Numbered from the stretch's first letter, positions 1 to 9,282 are shown. The stretch is DNA of 64,000 nt from Alicyclobacillus kakegawensis NBRC 103104 (GCF_001552655.1 NZ_BCRP01000001.1:124001-188000); one strand, 5' to 3'. Notes: generated by a model from the letters alone, not told the origin. Translations and numbers: made by a program.

Positions 1-115
1 GGCGGCGTACAAGGCGCTGGGGCGCGTGGCGGCGCGCCTGGCACAGCAGAAAGGGTCTGGGCATATCAACGCGCACAAGGCGTTTGGTGAATTGTTTGGA
101 GGGGATCTGGAATGA
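1..115 (+). CDS. C-terminal end of a DUF2520/Rossmann-like protein (partial)
   Basis: Only the last 37 codons are in the window, in the frame of codons beginning at base 2 and ending in TGA at 113-115. The peptide runs AYKALGRVAARLAQQ and ends AFGELFGGDLE. It resembles the C-terminal helix of the DUF2520 proteins (NADP-Rossmann plus DUF2520) that often precede panB in Bacilli, where a Y+ALG+ motif is typical. Its stop overlaps the panB start as ATGA, which suggests translational coupling. The family call rests on a short peptide and on context; that a coding frame ends here is much surer. Confidence 0.55.
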   Translation, partial: AAYKALGRVAARLAQQKGSGHINAHKAFGELFGGDLE

Positions 116-975
116 CAAAGCCGGTGACCATCCGTACGTTCCTCAGGATGAAGCAAGCGGGCGAGAAGATTGCGATGATGACCGCGTACGACTACCCGTC
201 TGCCCAGTTGTTGGAAGAGGCAGGGGTACACGCCCTGTTGATCGGCGACACGCTGGGCATGGTGGTGCAGGGGAACGGGACCACGCTGCCGGTGACGCTG
301 GAAGATGTCATCTACCACACCCGCATGGTGGCGCGGGCGGTGACCCGGCCACTGGTGGTCGCGGATCTGCCGTTCATGACCTACCAAGTCTCGCCCGAGC
401 AGGCGCTGGTCAGCGCGGGACGGCTGATGAGCGAAGGCGGCGCGCAGGCGGTCAAGCTGGAGGGCGGTGCCGCCATGGCGGAGACAGTGCGGCGATTGGT
501 CGACGCCGGGGTGCCGGTGATGGGGCACATTGGCCTCACTCCGCAGTCGGTGCACGCGTTCGGCGGATTTAAGGTGCAGGGGCGGACCGCCGCGGCCGCC
601 AAGCGGCTGCTGGACGACGCTCTGGCGCTGCAGGAGGCGGGCGCGTTTTCGGTCGTGCTGGAACTGGTCCCCGACGAGGTGGCCCAGGCCGTCTCCGAGC
701 GCCTGACCATCCCGACCATCGGCATCGGAGCGGGACCGCACTGCGACGGGCAGGTGCTGGTGTTCCACGACGCGATGGGTTACACGACCGGATACATCCC
801 TAAGCACAACAAGCGTTTCGCCCAGTTGGCGGACACGATTCGCAGCGCGGCCGCCGCGTACGTGCAGGAGGTGGCAAGCGGGCAATTCCCGGGCCCGGAC
901 CAGACCGTGCAGTTGAAAGAGGAGGAACGCGCGGAATGGGAAGACCTGCTGCGCGGCGAAACGCGCGACTCGTAA
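112..975 (+). CDS. panB: 3-methyl-2-oxobutanoate hydroxymethyltransferase (ketopantoate synthase)
   Basis: PanB transfers a hydroxymethyl group from 5,10-methylene-THF to 2-oxoisovalerate, the first committed step of pantothenate synthesis in the cytoplasm. The 287-residue TIM barrel is full length. It has the metal-binding GDTLGM loop (Asp46), LPFMTYQ (about 86-92), VKLEGG (114-119), GHIGLTPQS (139-147) and GIGAGPHCDGQ near 204. The ATG overlaps the stop of the preceding gene, and GGAGGGGATC just upstream supplies the ribosome site. panC follows after 58 bases in the same direction, so the two are probably co-transcribed. Identification is secure. Confidence 0.96.
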   Translation: MTKPVTIRTFLRMKQAGEKIAMMTAYDYPSAQLLEEAGVHALLIGDTLGMVVQGNGTTLPVTLEDVIYHTRMVARAVTRPLVVADLPFMTYQVSPEQALVSAGRLMSEGGAQAVKLEGGAAMAETVRRLVDAGVPVMGHIGLTPQSVHAFGGFKVQGRTAAAAKRLLDDALALQEAGAFSVVLELVPDEVAQAVSERLTIPTIGIGAGPHCDGQVLVFHDAMGYTTGYIPKHNKRFAQLADTIRSAAAAYVQEVASGQFPGPDQTVQLKEEERAEWEDLLRGETRDS

Positions 976-1033
976 CCACCCGACGGGCGGCGCAAGACAA
1001 GCCGTCAAAGCGAAGATGAGGTGCCTACATAGC

Positions 1034-1903
1034 ATGCAGACCATAGAGACGATTGCTGAAATTAGACAAGCGGTGGCCACAGCCCGGCGTGAAGGCAAAA
1101 CGGTGGGCCTGGTCCCGACCATGGGATTTTTGCACGATGGACACATGCGCCTGGTGGACACCGCCCGCCAGGAAAACGACCTGGTGGTGGTCAGCATCTT
1201 TGTCAACCCGCTGCAATTTGGCCCCAACGAGGACTTTGATCGCTACCCGCGCGACGCCGAGCGCGACAAAGCGATGCTGGCCGAGCACCGCTGCGATATC
1301 GTGTTCATGCCGGGTGTAGACGAGATGTACCCCAGACCGCCGGAGACGGTGATTGAGTTGCCGAGAATGAGTGAGACCCTGTGCGGCCGGTCCCGCCCTG
1401 GCCATTTCCGCGGCGTGGCCACCGTGGTCTCGAAGCTGCTGCATATCGTCCAGCCCGACCGCGCCTATTTTGGCCGCAAGGACGCTCAGCAGGCGGCCAT
1501 CATCCTGCGGCTGGTGGAGGACCTGAACATGCCGGTGCAGATTGTCACCGTCCCGACCGTGCGCGACGCGGATGGGCTGGCGAAAAGCTCGCGCAACGTC
1601 TACTTAACTCCGGAGGAACGCCGGCACGCGACCGTGCTCTACCGCTCGCTCAACCAGGCCAAGGAGGCCATCCTGGCCGGAGAACGGTCGGCGGCGAAAT
1701 TGGTGCGAGAGATGCGCGCCAGCGTGGAAGCGGAGCCTGGCGTGCGCTTGGATTACGCGGATATCGTGTCCCTCTCCGATCTGCAGCCGGTGGACAAACT
1801 AGAAGGCGAAGTGCTGCTGGCGGTGGCGGCCTATGTCGGCGAGACGAGGTTGATTGACAACTTGCAGATGAACGTCACCGAGACTGGCGCGGTGCTGATA
1901 TAA
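1034..1903 (+). CDS. panC: Pantothenate synthetase
   Basis: PanC condenses pantoate and beta-alanine with ATP through a pantoyl-adenylate. The HxGH nucleotidyltransferase motif is HDGH at residues 34-37, preceded by VPTMGFL, and the KMSKS-like signature is LAKSSRN near 185; the product is 289 residues, the usual length. I chose the ATG at 1034 because GAGGTG lies ten bases upstream and MQTIETIAEIR is a typical PanC start. An in-frame ATG at 1016 has no good ribosome site. panD, often third in this operon in Bacilli, does not follow. Confidence 0.95.
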   Translation: MQTIETIAEIRQAVATARREGKTVGLVPTMGFLHDGHMRLVDTARQENDLVVVSIFVNPLQFGPNEDFDRYPRDAERDKAMLAEHRCDIVFMPGVDEMYPRPPETVIELPRMSETLCGRSRPGHFRGVATVVSKLLHIVQPDRAYFGRKDAQQAAIILRLVEDLNMPVQIVTVPTVRDADGLAKSSRNVYLTPEERRHATVLYRSLNQAKEAILAGERSAAKLVREMRASVEAEPGVRLDYADIVSLSDLQPVDKLEGEVLLAVAAYVGETRLIDNLQMNVTETGAVLI

Positions 1904-2060
1904 GCCGTATCCAGTCCCGTGCGGCAACCCGTCGCGGACGGCCGACACCGGGCCACGCCCGGGCGGCTCCGGCGAGCACGGCGTCACATCAAAGAAACTG
2001 TCTGCGCCCGAACCAGCCCCGCCGGGGCCGCCTCCCTCGCTGGGCCCACGAGCCTACGGC

Positions 2061-3275
2061 TCACCCTTCCGTCCGATCCGTCCGTGCCGACGCGGTTTCG
2101 AGCACACGCAAGGCGCCGGCGAGCATTGCCTTGACGGCAATCGGCAGCGCCGCTTCGTCGACCGTGAAGCGCGGGTGGTGGTGTGGGTACCGGATACCCT
2201 TGTCCGGGTTGCCCGCGCCCACGAAGAAGAACGTGCCAGGCGCCGCCTGCTGATACGCGGAAAAGTCCTCCCCGCCCATCGTCTGCACCGCATCCACCAC
2301 GACCCCGGGGCCAAACACACGCGTCAGCGTCTGGCGCAGGGTCTGCGTCAACTTCTCGTCGTTGATGACCGGCCGATACCCATATTCGTAGCGAAACTCG
2401 TAGTCGGCCCCGTGCGCCTCCGTCACACCGCGGATGACGCGCTCCATCCAAACGGGCGCCGATTCGCGCAGCTCCTGCTTGAAGCTGCGCACGGTGCCGC
2501 TCATCTGCACCTCGTTCGGGATGACGTTGGTGGTGCTGCCGCCCGCAATCTGCGTGACCGAGAGCACGAGCGGATCGAGCGGATCGTTGTAGCGGGAGAC
2601 CACATGCTGCAGGTTGGTGATCACCTGGGCCGCGACGCTGATGGGATCCACCGTCAGGTGCGGCTGTGCGGCGTGGCCGCCCTGGCCGCGCACGGTCAGG
2701 TAGAACGTGTCCGGAGCGGCCATCAAGTGACCTGGTCTGAGCGCCACCTGTCCACAGGGCAGCGACGCCCACAGGTGCAGGCCGAGAACGGCGTCCACGC
2801 CCTCAAGCACACCCAGGTCCACCAGCTCCTGGGCGCCGCCCGGATACACCTCCTCCGCGTGCTGGAAGATAAACCGGACTTCCCCGGCGATTTCCTCGCG
2901 CATGCGGCTGAGCACCTTCGCCACCGCCAGCAAGACGGCGGTGTGCCCGTCATGGCCACAGGCGTGCATGACCCCCGGGTTTTGCGACACGAATTCAAAC
3001 TCGTTCTCCTCCTGAATCGGCAGCGCGTCCATGTCCGCGCGCAGCGCCACCACACCGCCCGGGCGCAATCCATGCAGGCGCGCGACGACACTGGTGCGCG
3101 TGGGGCGCGTCAGCTCGAAGCCTCCGAATGCCTGCAGGGTGTGGTAGACAAACTGAGCCGTCTTGCGCTCTTCAAACGACAGCTCCGGGTGCTGGTGCAG
3201 GTGCCGCCGCCAGCGCACCACGTCACTCGCCACCGTCTCCACCAGGTGATCGAGGTCGTGCAGGACCATCGCCAT
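2061..3275 (-). CDS. M20-family amidohydrolase (N-acyl-amino acid or hippurate hydrolase type)
   Basis: A zinc-dependent aminoacylase/carboxypeptidase of the M20D (AmhX/HipO/YkuR-like) group, 404 residues. Visible metal and catalytic motifs are HACGHDGH (about 103-110), QHAEE near 140, the lid-domain GQGGHAAQPH near 195, and MGGEDFS near 346. The substrate cannot be read from sequence; N-acetyl-diaminopimelate, hippurate-like or indole-acetyl amino acids are all family substrates. The open frame continues upstream without sense into the divergent PBP gene. The start at 3275 is supported by AAGGGGGG seven bases before the ATG and by the normal family N-terminus, which includes RRHLHQHPELSFEE. 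Confidence 0.88.
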   Translation of the reverse strand: MAMVLHDLDHLVETVASDVVRWRRHLHQHPELSFEERKTAQFVYHTLQAFGGFELTRPTRTSVVARLHGLRPGGVVALRADMDALPIQEENEFEFVSQNPGVMHACGHDGHTAVLLAVAKVLSRMREEIAGEVRFIFQHAEEVYPGGAQELVDLGVLEGVDAVLGLHLWASLPCGQVALRPGHLMAAPDTFYLTVRGQGGHAAQPHLTVDPISVAAQVITNLQHVVSRYNDPLDPLVLSVTQIAGGSTTNVIPNEVQMSGTVRSFKQELRESAPVWMERVIRGVTEAHGADYEFRYEYGYRPVINDEKLTQTLRQTLTRVFGPGVVVDAVQTMGGEDFSAYQQAAPGTFFFVGAGNPDKGIRYPHHHPRFTVDEAALPIAVKAMLAGALRVLETASARTDRTEG

Positions 3276-3611
3276 GGTGAGCCCCCCTTTTTGGCGTGTT
3301 GAACCGTCCCCGAATTCCTCCTTCTCGCTATTGTCGTCTATTATAGCTGTTTCGGTATTTTTCTGACTAGCACAGGCCGGGGAGAACGGTTTCGGGCGCT
3401 TTCGTCCCTGGTCCGCTGCCATCCGATGCGACGGGCTGCAAGCGCCGCCACTTTTCGCTCCCGTGGCGGCGGTGAGCGCCCATCCCCGCATGCGCCCTGC
3501 ATTTTCCACAGACATTAAGCGACACAGAGCTGTCGCAGATGTGTCAATTCTGCCGCCCGCGGTGGATGCTATGATAGACAGTGGCAATGGCCCAGGGAAG
3601 GAAGGTGCAGC
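3276..3611. other. Divergent intergenic region, M20 hydrolase / PBP
   Basis: This 336-base spacer separates divergent genes. On the minus strand, TATAAT (3340-3345) could be the -10 of the hydrolase gene, but no clear -35 lies upstream of it. On the plus strand an extended -10 precedes the PBP gene and is listed separately. No coding frame, repeat or RNA gene was recognised in the rest. Confidence 0.5.
3567..3575 (+). promoter_or_regulatory. Extended -10 promoter of the first PBP gene
   Basis: TGCTATGAT fits the TGnTATAAT extended -10 of sigma-A promoters and sits about 37 bases before the PBP start. The -35 region is poor. The identical nine bases, within a shared ATGCTATGATA, occur upstream of the second PBP gene at 5832-5840. 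Confidence 0.5.
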
Positions 3612-5765
3612 ATGAGCCGCTGGAAGCGCCCCCGCTTCAACCCCCGCAGAGCCAACCGCAGACGAGCTGGCCAGGCCGAGGACAACGCCAATTCGGAGCG
3701 CTTGCCGCGGCCGCATAACCGCCGCATCAACTTTGTTTATGGCGTCGTCTTTATCACCATGGCCTCCCTCGTCCTGCGATTGGGCTATGTTCAGATCAAC
3801 GAGGGAGATTACTTCCGCCAACAGGCCGCCACAGCCGCGCTCAACCGGGTGCCAGTCCTGCCGCCGCGGGGCTGGATCTACGACACCAATGGCAACCTGT
3901 TGGCCTACGACAAGCCGACGTACAGCGTGACGCTGACGAGGTTTGGCAACCACGAACAGGACTTCAACCGCATGGCGCAGCTCCTGGCGCCAGTCTTCCA
4001 CACCTCATGGGAGAAGTTGGCGCATACCATGCGGTACCAGAACGAGCAATACCAGGACATCACCCTGTTCAAGAACATCGACGACAGGCAGTTGGCGTTT
4101 ATCCAGGAGCATCTGAGCCAACTGCCGGGCCTGTCAATCCAGACCAACGGCCAACGCACCTATCCGAACGGCGACCTGGCGGGCCAGGTGCTTGGATACA
4201 TCGGACAGATTCCGAAAACGGAACTCAAAAGCTACCTGGACGGCCAGTACAACGGCATCAAGTACAAGATGACACAGTACGTGGGCAGGACGGGCATTGA
4301 GAAGGAGTACGAAAAGCTGCTCCAAGGCCAGGTCGGCGAACAGATTGTCGCCGTCAACGCACGGGACAAGTCGCAAAGTCAATTGGGGTTTGCTCCTGAG
4401 CCCGAGCCCGGCAAGTACCTGCAGTTGACGCTGGACGGGCACCTGCAAGCGATGGCGCAGGAAGCGGTGATCAACGAGGTCCAACACTCCAAGTACGCAA
4501 ATGACATCAGCATGGCCTCGGCCGTCGTACTGGACGTCAAAACCGGCGGCGTTCTGGCCATGGTCAGCTACCCCTATTTCGATCCGAACTGGTACACACC
4601 GGGCAACGGCGGCTACCAGAAGCACGCGCAATACCTGAATAATACCCTGGCCCAGATCAACACCGCCATCAGCAGTGCGCAGCCGCCCGGATCGACCGTG
4701 AAACCGGCCAACCTCATCACCGGCCTGGAGTCGGGCGTCCTGTCCTCCACAACCGCTTGGCTGGACGTGCCCTATCTCGACGTGGCCAACAAGATCATCA
4801 AGGACGACGCCAATCACGGCTGGGTGACCCCGGTAAAGGCAATCGCCGAGTCGTGCGACGTGTTCTTCTATCGCGTCGGGCTGGCGCTCGCGAACTGGGT
4901 CGGATCGACCATACAAAACCCTGGTCATCCCGCCGGCAAGAACCTGACCGACTGGCAGGAGACGGATTTCTGGAAAGGGTATGTGCGCCTCTTGGAGGGC
5001 GAGTGGCGATTTGGCCTCGGGCAACTGACCGGCATCGATCTGCCGGGCGAGATTGCGGGCAAAGCCTGGATTGACAACTTTGAGACGGGCAAACCCCAGT
5101 ACATTCAGTTAAACAAGGTGGCCCAGGAGCTCAAGGACAAAGGCAAGGTCGACCTGCTGGCCGCGCCGCCCGATGCGGCCTGGGCGGCCATCGGCCAGAT
5201 GCAGCAATTCACGCCCATTGAATTGGCGCAGTACGTGGCGACCATTGCCGACAACGGCAAGCGGCTGCAGCCGCACCTGTTGAAGGCGGTTTACAACCCA
5301 ACCTTGCAACAGCACCTGTCCAAGGACGCCAAGCCGATTGAGACCGTCAAGCCGAAGGTGCAGGCCAATCTTAAAATCAATCCGGCGTATCTGAAGCTGG
5401 CCCAGGAAGGCATGCGGGGCACTTGCAACACACCCGGGGGCACCGCCTACACGGTGTTCCAGGACGCGCCGTATGTGGCGGCCGGCAAGACGGGTACCGC
5501 CGAGATCAGCCTGCACAACCAGCGCATGGACAACTCGGTGTTTATCGGCTACGCGCCGTACAACCATCCGGAAATCGCAGTGGTCGTGATGGTTCCCGGC
5601 GCGGGCTACGGCGCCGACACCGCCGCGCCGGTCGCGCGCCAGATCATGGACACCTACTTCCAGGAACACCACCAGTTTTTCCCCAAGAAAGATTGGCAGA
5701 ACACGGCCATTCCGGCCAACTGGACGCAATCGACCGCCTACAAGCAGCCGGAACAGGAGAAATAA
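3612..5765 (+). CDS. Class B penicillin-binding protein (PBP2/PbpA-like transpeptidase), copy 1
   Basis: A membrane-anchored D,D-transpeptidase that crosslinks peptidoglycan outside the cell, 717 residues. A basic, Arg-rich cytoplasmic tail (1-38) is followed by one transmembrane segment (about 40-60, VYGVVFITMASLVLRLGYVQ), the PBP dimerisation domain (about 70-260) and the transpeptidase domain. The active-site triad is complete: STVK with Ser361, SCD at 414-416 and KTG at 626-628. GAAGGTG precedes the ATG. It is one of a tandem pair with the next gene, similar over the whole length. It could serve elongation or sporulation; sequence alone does not decide. Confidence 0.9.
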   Translation: MSRWKRPRFNPRRANRRRAGQAEDNANSERLPRPHNRRINFVYGVVFITMASLVLRLGYVQINEGDYFRQQAATAALNRVPVLPPRGWIYDTNGNLLAYDKPTYSVTLTRFGNHEQDFNRMAQLLAPVFHTSWEKLAHTMRYQNEQYQDITLFKNIDDRQLAFIQEHLSQLPGLSIQTNGQRTYPNGDLAGQVLGYIGQIPKTELKSYLDGQYNGIKYKMTQYVGRTGIEKEYEKLLQGQVGEQIVAVNARDKSQSQLGFAPEPEPGKYLQLTLDGHLQAMAQEAVINEVQHSKYANDISMASAVVLDVKTGGVLAMVSYPYFDPNWYTPGNGGYQKHAQYLNNTLAQINTAISSAQPPGSTVKPANLITGLESGVLSSTTAWLDVPYLDVANKIIKDDANHGWVTPVKAIAESCDVFFYRVGLALANWVGSTIQNPGHPAGKNLTDWQETDFWKGYVRLLEGEWRFGLGQLTGIDLPGEIAGKAWIDNFETGKPQYIQLNKVAQELKDKGKVDLLAAPPDAAWAAIGQMQQFTPIELAQYVATIADNGKRLQPHLLKAVYNPTLQQHLSKDAKPIETVKPKVQANLKINPAYLKLAQEGMRGTCNTPGGTAYTVFQDAPYVAAGKTGTAEISLHNQRMDNSVFIGYAPYNHPEIAVVVMVPGAGYGADTAAPVARQIMDTYFQEHHQFFPKKDWQNTAIPANWTQSTAYKQPEQEK

Positions 5766-5831
5766 GTCCCGTTCCGGCCTCTTTTCCCCCCTGCGGACGC
5801 CGTCGAAACACGGACACAGTTTGCTCAGAAA

Positions 5832-5840
5832 TGCTATGAT
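5832..5840 (+). promoter_or_regulatory. Extended -10 promoter of the second PBP gene
   Basis: TGCTATGAT, the same extended -10 as at 3567-3575, lies 75 bases before the chosen TTG start. Its presence implies that the second PBP gene can be transcribed on its own and that the duplication carried the promoter. No convincing -35 is present. Confidence 0.5.
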
Positions 5841-5914
5841 ATGCCTAGATTTCGTCATCGTTTGTCTGGTCGTCCGATCTCGAACTTTCCGTCTTGATGA
5901 GGGGTGAAGGCCGG

Positions 5915-8122
5915 TTGGCACATCGATCCCGCTCGTGGTTTCTCCCGCGCAACAAAAAGAAACGCCGGTCCGTACAACAGGGCCTGCCGCGAAACCCAAA
6001 GCGGCAGCCTGCGGATGAGGAACCGGCGGCGCGGGCGCGGCGCCCCCATACGGCCCGCGTCAACTTTATCTATGGCTTCGTCTTCATCGCTATGGGATGC
6101 CTCATCTTGCGTCTTGGCTTTGTGCAAATCAATGAAGGCGCATCCTTCCGCAAGCAGGCGTCGACAGTGTCCATGAAAAAGGTGGCCGTGCTGCCGTCAC
6201 GCGGTTGGATTTTCGACACCAACGGGAACCTGCTCGCCTACAACAAACCATCATACTCGGTGACCCTGGACGTGTTTTCGGACACCAAGCAGGATTTTCA
6301 CAGGATGGCGCAGCTCCTGGCGCCCGTCTTTCACGTGAACGCCAAAGATCTGGAAGACACGATGGAACAAAAGGGTGTACCCACAAGTAAGCGCCTGGCC
6401 CAAATCAGCCTGTTCAAGAACATCAGCGAGAAACAGCTGTCGTTCGTCGAGGAGCACCTGGACTCCCTGCCCGGCGTCACCATTCAGTCGGACGGAATGC
6501 GCGAATACCCGTACGGCGATTTGGCCGGGCAGGTGCTTGGCTACACCAGCTCCATCACCCAGGACAACGAGGACCAGTACCTGCACCCCAAGGACGGCGG
6601 CCCGAAGTACCTGCTGAGCCAAAAGGTCGGAACGAGCGGCATCGAGCAGGAGTACGAGCGGCTGTTGCAGGGTAAAGTCGGCAAGCAGGAAGTCCTGGTA
6701 GATCCGTCCGGAAACAGCCAGCAGCAGTTGGGCTTCAATCCGGCGCCGCAGCCGGGCAAGACGCTGCAGCTGACGCTCGACGGCCACCTCCAGGCGGTGG
6801 CCCAGGAAGCGTTGTACTCGCAACTCTTACACGCCAAAGACGCGAGCGAGATTCCGTTTGCCTCCGCCGTGATGATGGATGTGCACACCGGCGCGGTGCT
6901 GGTGATGGCCAGTTACCCATATCTGGACCCCAACTGGTATACGCCGGGCAACGGCGGCTACCTGAAACACCAGGACTACCTGAACCAACCCGGGGGGCCA
7001 CAGACCAACTACGTCATCCAAGGACCGCAGACGGTCGGATCGACCGTGAAGCCGGCCAACCTGATTCTCGCGCTGGAGGCGGGCATCATCACACCGTGGA
7101 CGACCATTGCGGACTCCTACTATACGGACCTGGGCGGGTACACTGCGCATGACGATGCGAACCACGGGATCGTGGATCCCATCAAGGCCATCGCCGTCTC
7201 ATGCGACACGTATTTCTACCAAATTGGCCTGCACTTTGCCAAGTGGTTCGGCTCGACCGCGCACAACCCCGGCGCCCCGCAGGACGGAAAATCGCTCATG
7301 TCCTGGGCGACGACCGACTTCTGGCAGGGGTACGTGAAACTGATGATGGGCGAGTGGAGCTTTGGCCTGGGGCCGAAAACCGGCATCGACCTGCCCGGCG
7401 AGCAAATGGGCAACTGGTGGGTGGACGAATTGGGGAGCAAGCCAGCGCAACCGACGGTCGTTCCGGCTGAAGTCGCCAAGACACTGAAGCAGAAGGGCCG
7501 TGTGGACATCCCCGCCTTACCCGCGGACGCAGCGTTCATCGGAATGGGGCAGCTGCAGCAGTACACGCCCATACAACTGGTGCAGTATACGGCGATGCTG
7601 GCCAACGGCGGCCAGCGCATCCAGCCGCACCTGCTCGAAGCGGTCTACCCTTCGGTGATGAAGCCGACCCTGCCCAAAAACGTCAAGCCGTTGCAGGTGG
7701 TCAAGCCACACGTGGAATCAACCTTGAAGATCAAGCCGGAGTACCTGCAGATTGCCCGCGAGGGGATGCTGGACGCGCTCAACAGCCCAGGGGGCACCGC
7801 TTACGATGTCTTTCACGACGCGCCGTACAAGGCCGCCGGCAAAACGGGTACGGCGGAGATCACCATCAACCAGCACAAGGTTGATAACTCGGTGTTCATC
7901 GCCTACGCGCCGTACGACAAGCCGCAGGTAGCGATTGCGGTGATGATCCCGGGTGCGGGCTGGGGCGCTGACGCGGCGGCGCCGGTGGCGCGCAAGATCC
8001 TCGATTCGTACTTCAAGGAGCACCACGCCTCGTTCTTCCCCAAGAAAGACTGGGAGAACACGGCAATTCCGGCCAATTGGAAGCAGTCGGCCGCCTACAA
8101 GCAGCCAGAGGAGACGCATTAG
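5915..8122 (+). CDS. Class B penicillin-binding protein (PBP2/PbpA-like transpeptidase), copy 2
   Basis: Tandem paralogue of the preceding PBP, 735 residues from a TTG start. Basic N-terminus (RNKKKRR), transmembrane segment (about 48-65), dimerisation domain, then a transpeptidase domain with STVK (Ser376), SCD (429-431) and KTG (643-645), so it should be active. I chose TTG at 5915 because AGGGGTGA lies seven bases upstream and the resulting N-terminus aligns with copy 1; the frame could also open at TTG 5894 or ATG 5897. Both copies share long near-identical blocks such as DPNWYTPGNGGY and FFPKKDW, ending in a similar NTAIPANW tail. Confidence 0.88.
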   Translation: MAHRSRSWFLPRNKKKRRSVQQGLPRNPKRQPADEEPAARARRPHTARVNFIYGFVFIAMGCLILRLGFVQINEGASFRKQASTVSMKKVAVLPSRGWIFDTNGNLLAYNKPSYSVTLDVFSDTKQDFHRMAQLLAPVFHVNAKDLEDTMEQKGVPTSKRLAQISLFKNISEKQLSFVEEHLDSLPGVTIQSDGMREYPYGDLAGQVLGYTSSITQDNEDQYLHPKDGGPKYLLSQKVGTSGIEQEYERLLQGKVGKQEVLVDPSGNSQQQLGFNPAPQPGKTLQLTLDGHLQAVAQEALYSQLLHAKDASEIPFASAVMMDVHTGAVLVMASYPYLDPNWYTPGNGGYLKHQDYLNQPGGPQTNYVIQGPQTVGSTVKPANLILALEAGIITPWTTIADSYYTDLGGYTAHDDANHGIVDPIKAIAVSCDTYFYQIGLHFAKWFGSTAHNPGAPQDGKSLMSWATTDFWQGYVKLMMGEWSFGLGPKTGIDLPGEQMGNWWVDELGSKPAQPTVVPAEVAKTLKQKGRVDIPALPADAAFIGMGQLQQYTPIQLVQYTAMLANGGQRIQPHLLEAVYPSVMKPTLPKNVKPLQVVKPHVESTLKIKPEYLQIAREGMLDALNSPGGTAYDVFHDAPYKAAGKTGTAEITINQHKVDNSVFIAYAPYDKPQVAIAVMIPGAGWGADAAAPVARKILDSYFKEHHASFFPKKDWENTAIPANWKQSAAYKQPEETH

Positions 8123-8153
8123 GCCGGACGCGGCATCGCGGTGCGGGCGAGGG

Positions 8154-8207
8154 GCGCGGCCAGCGGCTCCGTCTTTCGGGGCGGAGGTCCCTGAGCCTTG
8201 GCCGCGC
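8154..8207. terminator. Long nested hairpin between convergent PBP and epimerase genes
   Basis: GCGCGGCCA (8154-8162) pairs perfectly with TGGCCGCGC (8199-8207), with inner pairs GGCTC/GAGCC and CTCCG/CGGAG. It lies between two convergent genes and could end transcription from both sides, although neither side has a clear T-tract. Confidence 0.5.
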
Positions 8208-8221
8208 GTTGTGCGGGCGGA

Positions 8222-9151
8222 TCAACGAGTGGGGGGGCGCTGTCGCTGATAGTAATCGAGCGTCTCGGCCAGGCCGGCGGCCAACGTGTACCGCGGCTCC
8301 CATCCTAAACCCGCGCGGGCGGCTTCGTTGGCGAGCGAGCTGTGCTGGATGTCGCCGGGGCGCGGCGGGGCGTGTTCAGGCTCCAGCACCCGACCCGACA
8401 CCTGACTCATGGTCTGCAACAGCTGGTTGACGCTCGTGCGTTCGTTGCGGCTGATGTTGAACGTGCCGCCATCCCCCGTGGTGAGCGCCGCCACATTGGC
8501 GGCAGCCACATCCTTGATATAGATGAAGTCGCGTGTCTGCTCCCCGTCGCCGAAGATGACCGGGCGCCGGCCCGACAACAGGCAATCGACAAACACCGCC
8601 ACCACCCCGCCCTCCCCTTCTGGATCCTGACGGATGCCGTACACGTTGGCGTAGCGCAGGATGGTGTAACGCATGCCGGCAGACTCGGCAAACATGCGGA
8701 TGTACAGTTCGGGAGCGTATTTGGAAGCGCCGTAAGGAGATATGGGCCGAATCGGGTGGCGCTCATCCACTGGCAGGTAGTCCGGATTTCCGTAGACTGC
8801 GGCGGAAGATGCGTAGATCAGCTTGGCGACGCCCGCGCGCCGACAGGCCTGCAGCAGGCGCAGCGTGCCAAGGATATTGACGGTCGCGTCCCAGACCGGG
8901 TTTTGCACCGACAGCGGCACGGAGATCTGGGCGGCGTGGTGGATGACCACCTGCGGGCGCTCCGCAGTGACAATCGCGTGCAAGTCGTGTGTCACCAAGT
9001 CCGCTTGGTAGAAGGCCACCCCGGACGGCACATGCTCCCTCCGGCCCGTGGACAAGTTGTCCAGCACGGCAACCTCGTGCCCACTGGCGACAAGCGCGTC
9101 GACAACATTCGATCCGATGAAACCGGCGCCGCCGGTGACCAGCACTTTCAG
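8222..9151 (-). CDS. NAD-dependent UDP-sugar epimerase/dehydratase (UDP-glucose 4-epimerase-like)
   Basis: Extended short-chain dehydrogenase of 309 residues acting on nucleotide sugars. The N-terminal Rossmann motif GGAGFIGS is followed by DNLSTG, the SSAAVYG catalytic serine region and the YGASKY motif (YxxxK). The likely start is CTG at 9149-9151, giving KVLVTGGAGFIGS preceded by AAAGGAGTGG with about eight bases of spacing; GTG codons nearby overlap the ribosome site or lie too far off. It is close to GalE, but sugar specificity (Glc/Gal, GlcNAc/GalNAc or an epimerase-like dehydratase) cannot be read. It probably feeds wall or exopolymer synthesis. Confidence 0.83.
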   Translation of the reverse strand: MKVLVTGGAGFIGSNVVDALVASGHEVAVLDNLSTGRREHVPSGVAFYQADLVTHDLHAIVTAERPQVVIHHAAQISVPLSVQNPVWDATVNILGTLRLLQACRRAGVAKLIYASSAAVYGNPDYLPVDERHPIRPISPYGASKYAPELYIRMFAESAGMRYTILRYANVYGIRQDPEGEGGVVAVFVDCLLSGRRPVIFGDGEQTRDFIYIKDVAAANVAALTTGDGGTFNISRNERTSVNQLLQTMSQVSGRVLEPEHAPPRPGDIQHSSLANEAARAGLGWEPRYTLAAGLAETLDYYQRQRPPTR

Positions 9152-9282
9152 GGTGTCCACTCCTTTGGCGCGAGATCGCTGCTTCCTCTCTATGCTTGAG
9201 GAGGCCAAGTGGAAACCGCGCCCGCCGTGGAAATTTGCCCGGATGACTTGCATCCGCGGCCGCGGCAAGGCAAGATGTATCA

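Noticed and set aside
3276-4001. Upstream extension of the M20 hydrolase frame by about 240 codons
   Set aside because: It overlaps the divergent PBP gene and its promoter; a strong ribosome site and the conserved N-terminus fix the start at 3275.
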